Assembly (NCBI RefSeq): GCF_000002875.2
Contig: NC_009414.2
Coordinates: forward strand, 411,001 to 475,000
Length of the DNA stretch: 64,000 bases
From: Leishmania infantum JPCM5
Lineage: Eukaryota > Euglenozoa > Kinetoplastea > Trypanosomatida > Trypanosomatidae
Reading direction: 5' to 3'
This document shows positions 1 to 9,529 of the stretch, one piece after another (within the stretch, counting starts at the first letter, position 1; every line of letters begins with the position of its first letter). Made by a program: the position numbers and the translations under genes. The notes under the pieces are model-generated. The model was not told the origin of the DNA. It made no database searches and saw nothing but the letters and a program-made list of their open reading frames with translations.

Positions 1-929
1 AGGCAGCGCTCGGTAGCAGTGACCCCTTCACAGAGTGGAGGGGCTTCGTCTCGTATCTCCGTGCGTGAAGCACGCCGATGCCCTGTTGGTAGTCATGGAG
101 GAGGACATGTGTTGTTATGTTGTCGTTTTGGTAGTGGTGCGCACTCGCGTGTGTGCGCGTGAATGACGGAGGTGTTTTGTGTGCATGTCTGCGCTGGAGT
201 GCCATCGGAGTGGGCGAGCACGAGGAGGGACGAGGTGCAGGGTGGCCGTGGGGCCGTGGGTGGATGCTGCGTGAAATCCTTTAGCTCGCTTTCTCTTTTT
301 GTTGCCCTTCCCTCCGTGCCCCGCGTTCTTCTGTAACCGTTGCCTCTCTTGCGCGTCTCCCACTTCGCGTGATTTAGCAAGGAAAACAGAACAGCGAACG
401 AAAATGCAAATCAGCCGAAGCAAAGGCGGCCTGGCGTTTGTATTTTATTTCGAGGGGACGGTGCGTGTGTGTGTGGGTGGTGGTGGTGATGGCAGACGCG
501 GGGCGTCTGCATCTGCCTGCGCTGTCTTGCGACTCCTTCCTCCCGCTCCCCTCATATATATATATATATCGGACCTTGCAGAGCCGTGATTCAGCGACGC
601 GCGGGTGACCATTGGCCGCATCTGGGGACAGTGCGACTGCTACGCTGGAAGGCTGTGCGGTGCTTCGATGTTACGCGCCGACCATCGCTCTGCCGGGGCG
701 TGGCATCGAAGTTTAATATCAGCTTCTACCGCGCTCCACTTCCATCGCCCATCCATCTCTTTTTTTTTTCGTCGCCGCCTGCTCTGTGCTCTTGGCATGT
801 CTAGTGTTGCTGTATGCGCGCTGTGTTGCCCAAGCACGAGTCACAATACGTTTGCCTACGCACTCGTCTCTCTCCTTCCTTTTGGTGCACGTGCGCGCAC
901 ATACCCACTAGAGTGTTCGTGCGTCAGCG
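1..929 (+). other. Non-coding leader region before first gene
   Basis: No supportable gene. The left part is probably the 3' UTR of an upstream gene outside the window. It holds an (AT)8 run at 554-569 and two candidate spliced-leader acceptors: a T-rich tract at 761-780 with AG at 803-804, and a pyrimidine tract at 863-883 with AG at 910-911. If the first AG is used, an ATG at 814 opens a reading frame to 1053 that overlaps the main start at 930. If the second is used, the 5' UTR is only 18 nt and that upstream frame is removed. Confidence 0.6.
863..911 (+). promoter_or_regulatory. Candidate spliced-leader acceptor for the 930 gene
   Basis: A pyrimidine-rich tract (863-883) is followed by the AG dinucleotide at 910-911, 18 nt before the ATG at 930. 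This is the usual trypanosomatid arrangement. An alternative acceptor lies at 803-804. Inferred from sequence pattern only. Confidence 0.4.
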
Positions 930-3722
930 ATGGGCGTCGGCTTGTCTACAGTGCGGCACGCGGGCACCGCCATTCTCGTGCCCACAGCTAGTGCAGCATC
1001 GGCAGCAGTATTGCCACTCTCGTCGGAGGAGCGGGTGGCGGCACTGCCAGTAACGACGACGCGGCCTGCTGCTGCCGATGCAGCCGCCGCCGCTCCAGCT
1101 CCGCCCACCGCTGAGCACACATCAAACCCTCGGCAGCGCCTCACAGACACTCAAGCGGCGCATGCAGCGGTGTCTTTGCGACATGCAGCGCCAAAGCCTG
1201 ATCGGCGCTTCCCTCCCTACCCCGAGGAGACCTCGGCGTTGGCCACCCCCCCGCCAGCGGCAGTCTTGACCGCGGCCCCGGTCGTGGCGGAGGCGGCCGT
1301 CAAGAGGCACCGCAAGGAGAGCGGCGTCACGAAGCCCCTGCACCCGGCGCAGGCGTCGTTGTTCACGCGGGCGGAGGAGGGACAGCGCGATGCAACTGGT
1401 GATGCTATCATCGCTGTCGATCACCTTCGTCGCAGGTGTTGCCCGGACGCCGGCGTCGGCGCTAACCGCAACATGAACTGTAATGAGGATGTCACGCTTC
1501 TCGTAAGGTCACCGGACGAGGGGCGACGGAGCGGCACGTCCCTGCAGACCGAGGGTGGTCTCTACGGAGAGAAGGGGCAGAGGCAGTTCGCTGCGTCTGC
1601 TAAATCGTCTCCATCGCCGGCCTCACCGGAGGCGGAGGAGGTGGCGACGACGGCGTGCGCATCGGTGAAAGCCGCGGCTCACGCAGATGCTCCGGGTGGC
1701 CCTGCTGCTCCTCTGCTGAGCAGCACCTTCACGGCCTACCGCCCCGTGGCTCGATCTGCCTCTCCTGGGCCGGCGCTTGGGCAGTACGAAGGGCTTCCGC
1801 TCACGTCGGTGCAGCAGGTGCTGGAGTCCAAGCACAAGGTGTACCGTATCTGCCTCACCGGTGGTCCGTGCGCTGGCAAGTCCACCATGCTCTCGGCCAT
1901 CCAGGCAAAGATCCCGCAGCGCACCGGCTTCCGCGTCATGTGCGTGCCGGAGGCCGCAACGCTGCTCGTCACCGGGGGGATGCAGTGGGATGGCGACCTC
2001 ACCGTGCCGCAGCAGCTCGGGCTCCTTCGCACGCAGCTTGCCTTGGAGGACCAGTTCTACGCACTCGCCGTGGCGTCTAATGTACCGACCGTCATCGTTT
2101 CTGACCGTGGCACGATGGACGGCCGCGCGTTCTGCACTGATGAGCAGTTCCAGGAGATCCTGCGCGGCGTCGGTAGCACCATCGACGTTCTGCGCGACCG
2201 CTACGACGCCGTCATTCACATGGTCACCGCCGCGGATGGAGCGGAGGAGTTCTACAACCTGGACAACCCGGCACGGTACGAGGACCTCGACGGCGCCCGC
2301 GCCTCCGATCTTCGCCTGCAGAGGATGTACGTTGGCCACCCGATGTTCCGCCTGCTCGACAATTCGACCACCTTCGAGGACAAAATTGAGCGAGGGCTCC
2401 AGGTGGTCAGCCAGGTGGTGCACAAGGAGCAGTGCGCGCCGGCGTTGCCCACTTACTACTTAGTGCGCCGCTGCCCAGTTGAGCTTCCGGTGGCGAGCGC
2501 CACATACACGACGCACACGACTGTACTGAGCAACAGCCAGATCAGCGACATACGACTCCTCGTGAAGCGCGAGATGGCGGATGGGTCGACGATGCACTTC
2601 TTCAAGAGCGTTCGCGACGCTCCGTCGACTGTGCTGTCCTCACGTGCGCCACCCCGCGCGACCTCGCACGCCAGCAGCGGCGCTTCGTTCCGCAGCAGTG
2701 TAAACGCCCCGACGGTCAGCACAGCGTCGCCGACGCAGCAGCGCATCGAGAGCGCCCAACGCATCAGCAGCCGCGAGTACGCGAGCTTGTGCAAGCACCG
2801 CGACAGCACCCGCGCCGAGGTGGTGATGAGGGCGACGCACTTCATCTTCGAGGGTGCGAACTACGAGCTGACGACAATGATAGCCCCAAGCTGGGCAGCA
2901 GGACGCCAGACGCTGACAGTGGAGAGCTGCACAGTGTCGACGGCGAAGCAGGAGCAGGTGCATCCGCACGGCTCGCGTCAGGCTGCTCCACCGGCGGCGG
3001 CGCTGCGCCTCCCACCGTTTTTAGAGGTGGATCGCGAGGTACCGGTGGAGAGCCTGACGACCACCTTTCTCATTTCGCACAAGGAGACGGGCCCTCTCTA
3101 CACATCGCTGGCTTTTGCGCCTGTCTTCTCCCGTGCGGTGTTGACCGCCCTTGGTGCGCATGCCGACACGGAGAACATCCTGAGCAGCACGGTGAGTACC
3201 CCTCGCGGCACGCCGGCGCTGCGCACGGAGAAGGGCACGCTTCACATTCCCCCCGCTCTCGCAGAGACGAGGGAGGACAGTGGGTTGCCCGCAAAAGCAC
3301 CCGTCTTGGGAGAGGGCAACCAGCGAGTAGAGAACGCAGAAAACTCGGTGTTCATGGCCGCACCACCGCCACTGCCGCTGCCTGCACGTCGTGGGCTTGC
3401 TCCGCTCGACGTCAATGCACTCGCTATCTCCGCACCAGCGATGAAATCCGCCACGTCCAAGGCAGAGGGCACGCATCACGTGGAGCTGGCGTCTTCACCG
3501 CTGCACCTCGATGAATCAACGAGCGTTCGCAAGCAACACAACGTTGACACCCCGTCGAGCTTCTCCCTAGCCGGAGAGGAGGGTGGCACTGCCAAAGTGA
3601 CCACGGCAGCACCGGCCGGGGAGCGTCTGCAGCCGGAGAGGCTGATGGCGCGAGACCCCGAGTCCGTCTTGCCTCCCATTGGGACGAAAAAGTCGACTCC
3701 TGTGGCCTGCCTGCGCAGCTGA
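930..3722 (+). CDS. TTD14-like P-loop NTPase with CYTH-like domain
   Basis: This 930-residue protein has a long Ala/Pro-rich, probably disordered N-terminus (1-290). A P-loop follows, TGGPCAGKST at about 310-319, at the head of an AAA_28-type nucleoside-kinase-like NTPase fold (about 305-490). After it come beta-rich segments typical of CYTH/triphosphate-tunnel folds: a VKRE-then-HFFKSVRD strand pair near 545-565, RAEVVMRATHFIFEG near 630-645 and TTTFLISHKETGP near 709-721. P-loop plus CYTH is the architecture of TRPL translocation defect protein 14, described in flies as a GTP- and phosphoinositide-binding trafficking factor. The role here is inferred. The C-terminal 190 residues are low-complexity. 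The ATG at 930 is the first in frame after the candidate acceptor. Alternative: an uncharacterised AAA-domain nucleotide kinase. Confidence 0.8.
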   Translation: MGVGLSTVRHAGTAILVPTASAASAAVLPLSSEERVAALPVTTTRPAAADAAAAAPAPPTAEHTSNPRQRLTDTQAAHAAVSLRHAAPKPDRRFPPYPEETSALATPPPAAVLTAAPVVAEAAVKRHRKESGVTKPLHPAQASLFTRAEEGQRDATGDAIIAVDHLRRRCCPDAGVGANRNMNCNEDVTLLVRSPDEGRRSGTSLQTEGGLYGEKGQRQFAASAKSSPSPASPEAEEVATTACASVKAAAHADAPGGPAAPLLSSTFTAYRPVARSASPGPALGQYEGLPLTSVQQVLESKHKVYRICLTGGPCAGKSTMLSAIQAKIPQRTGFRVMCVPEAATLLVTGGMQWDGDLTVPQQLGLLRTQLALEDQFYALAVASNVPTVIVSDRGTMDGRAFCTDEQFQEILRGVGSTIDVLRDRYDAVIHMVTAADGAEEFYNLDNPARYEDLDGARASDLRLQRMYVGHPMFRLLDNSTTFEDKIERGLQVVSQVVHKEQCAPALPTYYLVRRCPVELPVASATYTTHTTVLSNSQISDIRLLVKREMADGSTMHFFKSVRDAPSTVLSSRAPPRATSHASSGASFRSSVNAPTVSTASPTQQRIESAQRISSREYASLCKHRDSTRAEVVMRATHFIFEGANYELTTMIAPSWAAGRQTLTVESCTVSTAKQEQVHPHGSRQAAPPAAALRLPPFLEVDREVPVESLTTTFLISHKETGPLYTSLAFAPVFSRAVLTALGAHADTENILSSTVSTPRGTPALRTEKGTLHIPPALAETREDSGLPAKAPVLGEGNQRVENAENSVFMAAPPPLPLPARRGLAPLDVNALAISAPAMKSATSKAEGTHHVELASSPLHLDESTSVRKQHNVDTPSSFSLAGEEGGTAKVTTAAPAGERLQPERLMARDPESVLPPIGTKKSTPVACLRS

Positions 3723-5810
3723 GCGAGGCGAGGAGGCCGCCGCAGAGCCGTGGGCAAAAGGCAAGTAGCGGTGCTGCTCCCTTCCCGTTCCGTGGAGGGA
3801 CGAGGCCCAGCACACACTCGCGCAGCAAGTAGATCATGCGACGGTGGAGGCAACACCCATTTTGAGAACGTAAAGGGGTGGACGACGCAAAAGGGAGGAG
3901 GCAGAGGCGTCTCGTGCGGCGCCGTCTCTGCCTCCTCTGCCTCCCTCTGCCTTGCTGACGCGTCTTTTGGAACCGATCTGCATCGGTTTGTTCGCTCTGT
4001 ATTTCTTGTAGACTGTTTTCTCTTCACCTTAGATGCACACACACATATATATATATATTTGACGCTGAAGGTCTGGTGTGTGTGCCACCAGTGATTATCG
4101 TGTGTTGTTTTCTCTTCTTACCCCTCCCCGTTTCGTGTTCTTGCCTTCCCGTTGAACCTTCATGCCCTCTCTCGCACCGCCCCACCGCCTCACCTGCACG
4201 TACATGGCACCAGCTGTTTTGCATTCTACTACTCTCTCTGTGTATGTGTTTTTCTATCTCACTCGCCTCCTCGCCTGTCTGATCCCGTCTTCCTCAGTGA
4301 TATGTACCACATAAAAACACACACACACACACACACCACACAGAACGGCATCGACGAGGTGGAAGAGGGAGAACGTGAGGAGACTGTCGGTAAAGAATGT
4401 GCCTTGGTGTGCCTAGGGAGATGCAGAAGCACACGTGTGTGCGGGCGAGGCGTGCCGCGAATAGCTCGCCCGCATACTTCGATTGCTTCTCCTCTCACTC
4501 TTTCTCTCGCTCTTCTTCACTCCCGCCCTTCCCCGCCTCGTTTTTTTTGACTTGGCTTGGCTTTTATGTGTGTGTGTGTGACCGCCGCGAATACAGCAGG
4601 GTTGTGTCTCCTCCTCTCACGGGACCTTACGCGCATACCTTTCATGCATGCACGCGCTGCTGCTCTGCGCACCCCTCCGTCTCCAGGCTCTGTCAGGTAG
4701 CCCCAACAGACACTGCGGCTTCCGTGTCAGTCGAGCCGAAGCCGCCGCAACAGCAGCACTGAGGCAGGCCAGATGCACACAGGACAAGCTAGGCTGGTGA
4801 GCTGCGCTCTGTTGCTCCTCGCAACTCTCTCCCTCCGTGTCTCTGCTTGCACTTGGTAGAGACCACCTCCGTCACACTCTAGCCCCCTCTCTCCCTCTTT
4901 CTCCCGCTTTTCTTTCTGCCTCTTTCTCACTCTCACTCGTACGCGTGCTGGAACAGAAGTAGATTTGCCCGCGAGTTTCCCCTCTTTCTGCCCCCCCCCC
5001 TTCCATCCCTGATTGGCGTCCCTTCCTCCCTCACACACACACTCACACACAGATATATATATATATAATCACGCACTCGATAAAAGACATACGTGCCCTC
5101 CTTGCACCCCGTCTCACCGTCTGTTGGTAGCCGTACCGAGGGGTGCTCTCACTCAGTTGCGGTCGAGGTGGTTCGCGCCATACGCGCAGCACCTAAAGAG
5201 CGGACTTCCAGAACACGAATAGCGTTGTCTGTGGGTACCACTACTTCCCCCCCTCGCTCTCGCTCGTGTCAGAGGCGAGGTGCTTCGCTCTTATCACACC
5301 ATCTGTCCGTCTAAGGTTGTCGAGAGAGGCCTCTGGTGCGGTCTTCCCTCCCCCCTGCCTGCTGTGTCTGAGTCGGAGGACATATCCGAGCTGAGTGGAA
5401 GGGTGGAGGGCAAGTTGGTGGCTGGACACTCGGCACGTGCAGCAGAGATTGGCACGCCGATCCCTTTCCGCAGTGAAGCAGAGGCAAGCAAACGCGCGCG
5501 CACGCATACGGTGGCGCATACATCGCCCTCGCTCTCCGGCTCAAATCACCCTTGCTTTCTTCGCTGGGCGTATCTGTTCGTGCTGCCTTTCCAGCTGCTG
5601 CTGTCTCTGCGTTTGGAGATCGAACGACGCTTCATTCACGCCTTAGGCAGCGCAGCAATCATTCTCTTCGCTGCTTGTCAGGGTTGCAGGTAGGGAGAAG
5701 GTACGAAAAGAAAACAACGCTGAACGGTCACTCACAGACAGTCGTTCAGTGTGGAGGCTACAGCGAAGAACTCATCCACAAGAGCGAAGGGAAAAGCGTG
5801 TATTATCGTC
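3723..5810 (+). other. 2.1 kb intergenic region (3' UTR plus next 5' leader)
   Basis: No gene recognised. It contains (CA)n/(TA)n at 4035-4058, (AC)10 at 4317-4336, a (GT) run near 4567-4580, a C10 run at 4991-5000 and (CA)n followed by (TA)8 at 5032-5067. Pyrimidine-rich tracts are spread throughout. Short frames on both strands are low-complexity and resemble no family. Confidence 0.6.
5661..5681 (+). promoter_or_regulatory. Candidate spliced-leader acceptor for the 5811 gene
   Basis: A pyrimidine-rich stretch ends in TTGTCAG with AG at 5680-5681, about 130 nt before the ATG at 5811. The tract is short, so other AGs upstream are possible. Confidence 0.35.
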
Positions 5811-7982
5811 ATGAGTGAAGGGGGCAATCGAAATCAAGGTGGGGGAGGCAGCAGCGGCAACCGTAGCGCTGCTGGTGCCTTTAGCCCATACAGCGAGGAA
5901 GTACCAGTGGAATGCCTCATCTGTGCTGACCGGTGCCGCGCGCTGTGCGTGTTCCCATGCGGGCACTACACATGCTACAGCTGTGGCCTCCGCATTCACA
6001 GCTTGAACAGGGGTAGCTGCCCGGTTTGCCGTAAGGAGGCGACACAGATGCCGATCATTACGCAGCAGGTGAGTCGCGAGGAGGAGCAGTTCTCGGCTAA
6101 GGAGATGGAGAGTATGCGGCGGGTCGTCACGACGAATCGCCACCTGCGCTGCGTCATCGACTCGCCGCAGCTTGCGTACGAGGTGGCAAAGCTGTACGAG
6201 TACACGTGCCCCATCGAGAGCTGCTGGTGCCAGGGGTACCAAGATCCGTTTCTCGAAATGAACATGCTGAAGGATCATTTGTGGGTCGATCATGAGCTTG
6301 TGTATTGCGACGTGTGCCTCCAACACAGGCCCGCCTTCTTGTGCGAGCAGGTGGCCTACTCTATCACCGCACTGCAGTACCACATGGAGGGGCGATGCCG
6401 GCACGACCGGTCGTCGTTTACAGGCCACCCACCGTGCCGCTTCTGCAAGCGTGCCAATCGCTTCTACGATGGCGAGTCACTGCTAAAGCACATGCAGCAG
6501 CAGCACTACACGTGTGATGTTTGCAATCGAGGTCAGTTTACCTTCACTTTTTACGCCAGCCGGCAGAAGCTTGATCAGCACTTTCAGACGTGCCACAAGA
6601 TATGCGACCATCCCGACTGCGCATCGCATGATTTGATGATGCGTGTGTTTGGCAACGAGATTGATCTGATGGTGCATAAACAGCGCGTCCATGGCGTAAA
6701 GGCAAAGGTGACGTTCTCGCCTGCCATGTTCGGCGAGGCATCCGGCTCCTCAGTGGGCAACGGCCCGACCGGCTCCGTGCCGGCGACGGCGTCGAACGCA
6801 AACGTGATCCAGATTACGTTCGACCATGTGTTCCGCGTGGAGACGGTGGAGATGATGCCGACCAAGGAGAACAATCACCGTGGTGGTCGCCGTGGAGGCG
6901 GTGGTGGTGACCGCGGCGTAGATAGGGTACACGCCCCGGAGGAGAACGGTATCCCGTTGTACTACTTAGGCAGCGGCGCCTTTCCGGTCCTCACCCGCTC
7001 TGTCGCGAGCGACGCCGGCGCAGCGTCCTCCTCGGCCCGTGCGGGTGGGGCGCGGAGTAGCAACAGGAGCAGCGCTCCCTCCTCCTCTGCCTTCGCCGTC
7101 GCTGAGGATATGAGCAACTACAACGTCAAGAACAAACTCCCGGCAGATAAGAAGCAGCTTGAGCAGCGGCTGAACGACATGCTGAGCAAACACGTGAAAT
7201 CGCCGGTCACCTACGCACACTTCCGCAGCTACACTCGTGACTTCATCGAATCAGCGATGCTGACCTCTGAGTACTACGACGTGCTGGCGAAGGAGTGCTT
7301 CCCTGACCCGCAGGTGTTCCATGAAGTATTCCCGTTGATCGTGGCAACCGTGCCAGTAGCGGCGAAGCAGGCAGCCTTGCAGGAGGTGTATAAGATGCGC
7401 ATGGCCCCCGAGACGCAGCGCCTTGCCCGCGCCCGCGAGGAGGACGCGCGGAAAGAGGCGGAGGCGAAGGCGGCTGCGGCGCGTGCGGAGGAGATGCAGG
7501 GCTGCAAAGCTGGAAAGAGCACCGGCAGCAATAACGGCGCCAACAACAGTACACCTGCTGGCGCGCCGTCTCCCTTTGCCCGCAAGAACGCCAAAGGCAA
7601 GGGAGCCAAGCAGAATGCATGGCTGACGACGGACACGCGGTCCAAGTTTGGCTGCAGCAGCTCCGCGCCGGCCCAACACCAGGACCCCTCTGCCAGCGCC
7701 CCCGCCACTGCTCCAACGTCGTCGGCGCCGCCGGCAGCGGCGTCCCTGAAGCCGCAGTCCAACAACCGCCCGCGCGGGTGGGGGCCTGTGGCGACCGCCT
7801 CATCAGGCACCTTTGTCACCACGCCGGCTGCCGTCTCGGCGCCGGTGTCTAGCCCAGCGCATGTAGGGCCTGGACTGGTCATCAATGAAGAGACGTTCCC
7901 GTCCTTGCCGAACAACGGTATTCGCCGTGAGCCCATCGGCAAGGCGCAGCGACCAAAGGCAAACGCGTGGTTTAAACGGTAA
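5811..7982 (+). CDS. HEL2: ZNF598/Hel2-type RING E3 ubiquitin ligase
   Basis: A 723-residue homologue of ZNF598 (human)/Hel2 (yeast), the ligase that ubiquitinates small-subunit proteins of collided ribosomes and starts ribosome-associated quality control. The RING is complete, with C35, C38, C50, H52, C55, C58, C70 and C73. Behind it is the family's series of C2H2-like fingers (about 165-310): CPIESC, CDVCLQH, GHPPCRFC with LKHMQQQHYTC, and a last finger with EIDLMVHKQRVH. A Gly/Arg-rich stretch (355-370) follows, then a predicted helical region around 440-560 and a conserved short motif EETFPSLP near the C-terminus (about 696-703). The frame extends to 5751 only through a GTG codon, so the first ATG, 5811, is the start. 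It probably acts in the cytosol on stalled ribosomes. Family assignment is firm, substrates are inferred. Confidence 0.88.
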   Translation: MSEGGNRNQGGGGSSGNRSAAGAFSPYSEEVPVECLICADRCRALCVFPCGHYTCYSCGLRIHSLNRGSCPVCRKEATQMPIITQQVSREEEQFSAKEMESMRRVVTTNRHLRCVIDSPQLAYEVAKLYEYTCPIESCWCQGYQDPFLEMNMLKDHLWVDHELVYCDVCLQHRPAFLCEQVAYSITALQYHMEGRCRHDRSSFTGHPPCRFCKRANRFYDGESLLKHMQQQHYTCDVCNRGQFTFTFYASRQKLDQHFQTCHKICDHPDCASHDLMMRVFGNEIDLMVHKQRVHGVKAKVTFSPAMFGEASGSSVGNGPTGSVPATASNANVIQITFDHVFRVETVEMMPTKENNHRGGRRGGGGGDRGVDRVHAPEENGIPLYYLGSGAFPVLTRSVASDAGAASSSARAGGARSSNRSSAPSSSAFAVAEDMSNYNVKNKLPADKKQLEQRLNDMLSKHVKSPVTYAHFRSYTRDFIESAMLTSEYYDVLAKECFPDPQVFHEVFPLIVATVPVAAKQAALQEVYKMRMAPETQRLARAREEDARKEAEAKAAAARAEEMQGCKAGKSTGSNNGANNSTPAGAPSPFARKNAKGKGAKQNAWLTTDTRSKFGCSSSAPAQHQDPSASAPATAPTSSAPPAAASLKPQSNNRPRGWGPVATASSGTFVTTPAAVSAPVSSPAHVGPGLVINEETFPSLPNNGIRREPIGKAQRPKANAWFKR

Positions 7983-8733
7983 GAGAGGGCGACCCACCTC
8001 CTCCAGAGCCGCTCCCGCCACTCCGCACGCGCCGCATTAACAGTCCACCTAAGCTTTTTGTTCTCCCGCATGTCGGTTCTCCGCCATACAACGCGACTCA
8101 AGCTCTGCTCTAAACCCACCAGGCCCTGCCACAGGCCCCCCATCCGCGTCGTGCGAAGCAGCGCGAGAGACACGCCCGGTACAGCAAATGCGCCGACTCA
8201 GTCACCTGAGACGACCGCCCCCTGCCCCAAACTCTGCCCGCCCACACGCGGCCTTTCAGGTCGCTCCGCCGCAGCACCGTCCAGGGCCCCACCGCCGGCA
8301 TCAGCAGCGATGAGTCGCTCTGTCCTCCCCATGGCGTACGGGTGCCTGATTCAGCCTCCACCAGAGGCGGCTCGGCATTGGGCAGGGGCATAGGGGAGCT
8401 GCTCGGCGTCGCCCCGCAATGGTGGGTCGTGCGGGACCCTGACGATGCGACGCACTGAGCGGTGTGTGGCACCCGTCATCAGGGACTACATGCGCTCTCA
8501 CGAGACGGCAAGGGAGAGTCTCTTTGGGTGAACAGGACCAGAGCGAGCGAGAGAGCCATTTGTCTCTAGCTGCTATAGCCATGCCCCGCACTGCGCTGCT
8601 CAGCTTTCAACGCGCCCTGGTGCGTTCCGCTGTAGCGATTACAGTGCCATGAAAGTGTCGCATCGCTGCCACTTCTGCCCCCCCCCTCTACGTGAAAGGC
8701 CCCTCCTTCTGTCGACTTCTTCGATGTCAAGAC

Positions 8734-8763
<30 letters not shown>
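8734..8763. repeat. (AT)n block
   Basis: AT dinucleotides with one TG interruption, in the spacer after the Hel2-type gene. Confidence 0.9.
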
Positions 8764-8764
<1 letters not shown>

Positions 8765-9376
8765 TCATCCGAGGGGCCTCTGAGGGGCGCTTGTATGCGT
8801 GCGGCGCTGAGTTAGCCGTGGTCTGCTTGCCCGTGTAACCCCCGCTGAGTGTGTGCCTGTATGTGTGCATGTATCTGCGTGGTCTGGTGGGAGCTCGTCG
8901 TTAGCGGTGTGTGTGTGTGTGTGTGCATGCGATTGTCGCTGTCCCTCCGTGTCTCTTGTTTTTGAAGAAATCGCAAACGACCGCTCTCTCTCCCGGCGAC
9001 TGTGTTCGCATGTCCGCCTGTGCGCATGCGTGTGCGGGGGCCGCTGCCTTCGACAGCAGCGACTGAGGCGCGGCTGTGGGGATGATGAAGGTGCATCCAC
9101 ACCGCAAAAAAAAAGAACGCAAAACAAAATACGCGCATCAGTGTCGAGACGCAGCGGGCGTCCACGCTCCTCATCGCACATGCAATGAGGGCGAAAAGCA
9201 AGAGTGTTAGCGAGAAAAAAAATGAAAAGAGGAGGAGATGCTTGCTGCTACGGTTCCGCAGCGTCGTTCGCACTGCTGTTGCTGCTGCCGCTTTCACTTC
9301 GCGTACCTGCAACCCCGCTCACTCTCTCGTCTATTCTCAATGCTCCCTTTTCTGCTGTGCAGGAAGCACCGCCTCA

Positions 9377-9418
9377 GTTTTTTCGTTTGCTCTCTGTATC
9401 TTCGCTTTCTCTTCGAAG
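9377..9418 (+). promoter_or_regulatory. Spliced-leader acceptor for the 9530 gene
   Basis: A strong T/C tract (9377-9416) is followed by the first AG at 9417-9418. This gives a 111-nt 5' UTR that includes the (CA)n repeat and supports the ATG at 9530 over the one at 9185. Confidence 0.55.
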
Positions 9419-9440
9419 AGGTTGCTTGTCCCGACACAAG

Positions 9441-9472
9441 CACACACACACACACACACGCACACGCACACA
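9441..9472. repeat. (CA)n microsatellite in 5' UTR
   Basis: A CA dinucleotide run with two CG interruptions lies between the inferred splice acceptor (9418) and the ATG (9530) of the EF-hand gene. Confidence 0.9.
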
Positions 9473-9529
9473 GAGATAGGCACAAGCGTGCACCAGAGAG
9501 GGCGACCGGCGACGGAAGATACCAAGAAA

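Larger units (their letters stand above)
7983..9529 (+). other. 1.5 kb intergenic region
   Basis: No gene recognised. It contains a long (AT)n block at 8734-8763, a (GT)9 block at 8907-8924, an A9 run near 9105-9113 and, in the probable 5' UTR of the next gene, (CA)n at 9441-9472. An in-frame ATG at 9185 lies upstream of the inferred splice acceptor (9417-9418) and encodes a His-Thr microsatellite peptide, so I treat it as untranslated. Confidence 0.6.

Noticed and set aside
9185..9529. 115-residue extension of the EF-hand protein from an ATG at 9185
   Set aside because: It spans a strong splice-acceptor tract (9377-9418) and a (CA)n repeat; homology starts after 9530.
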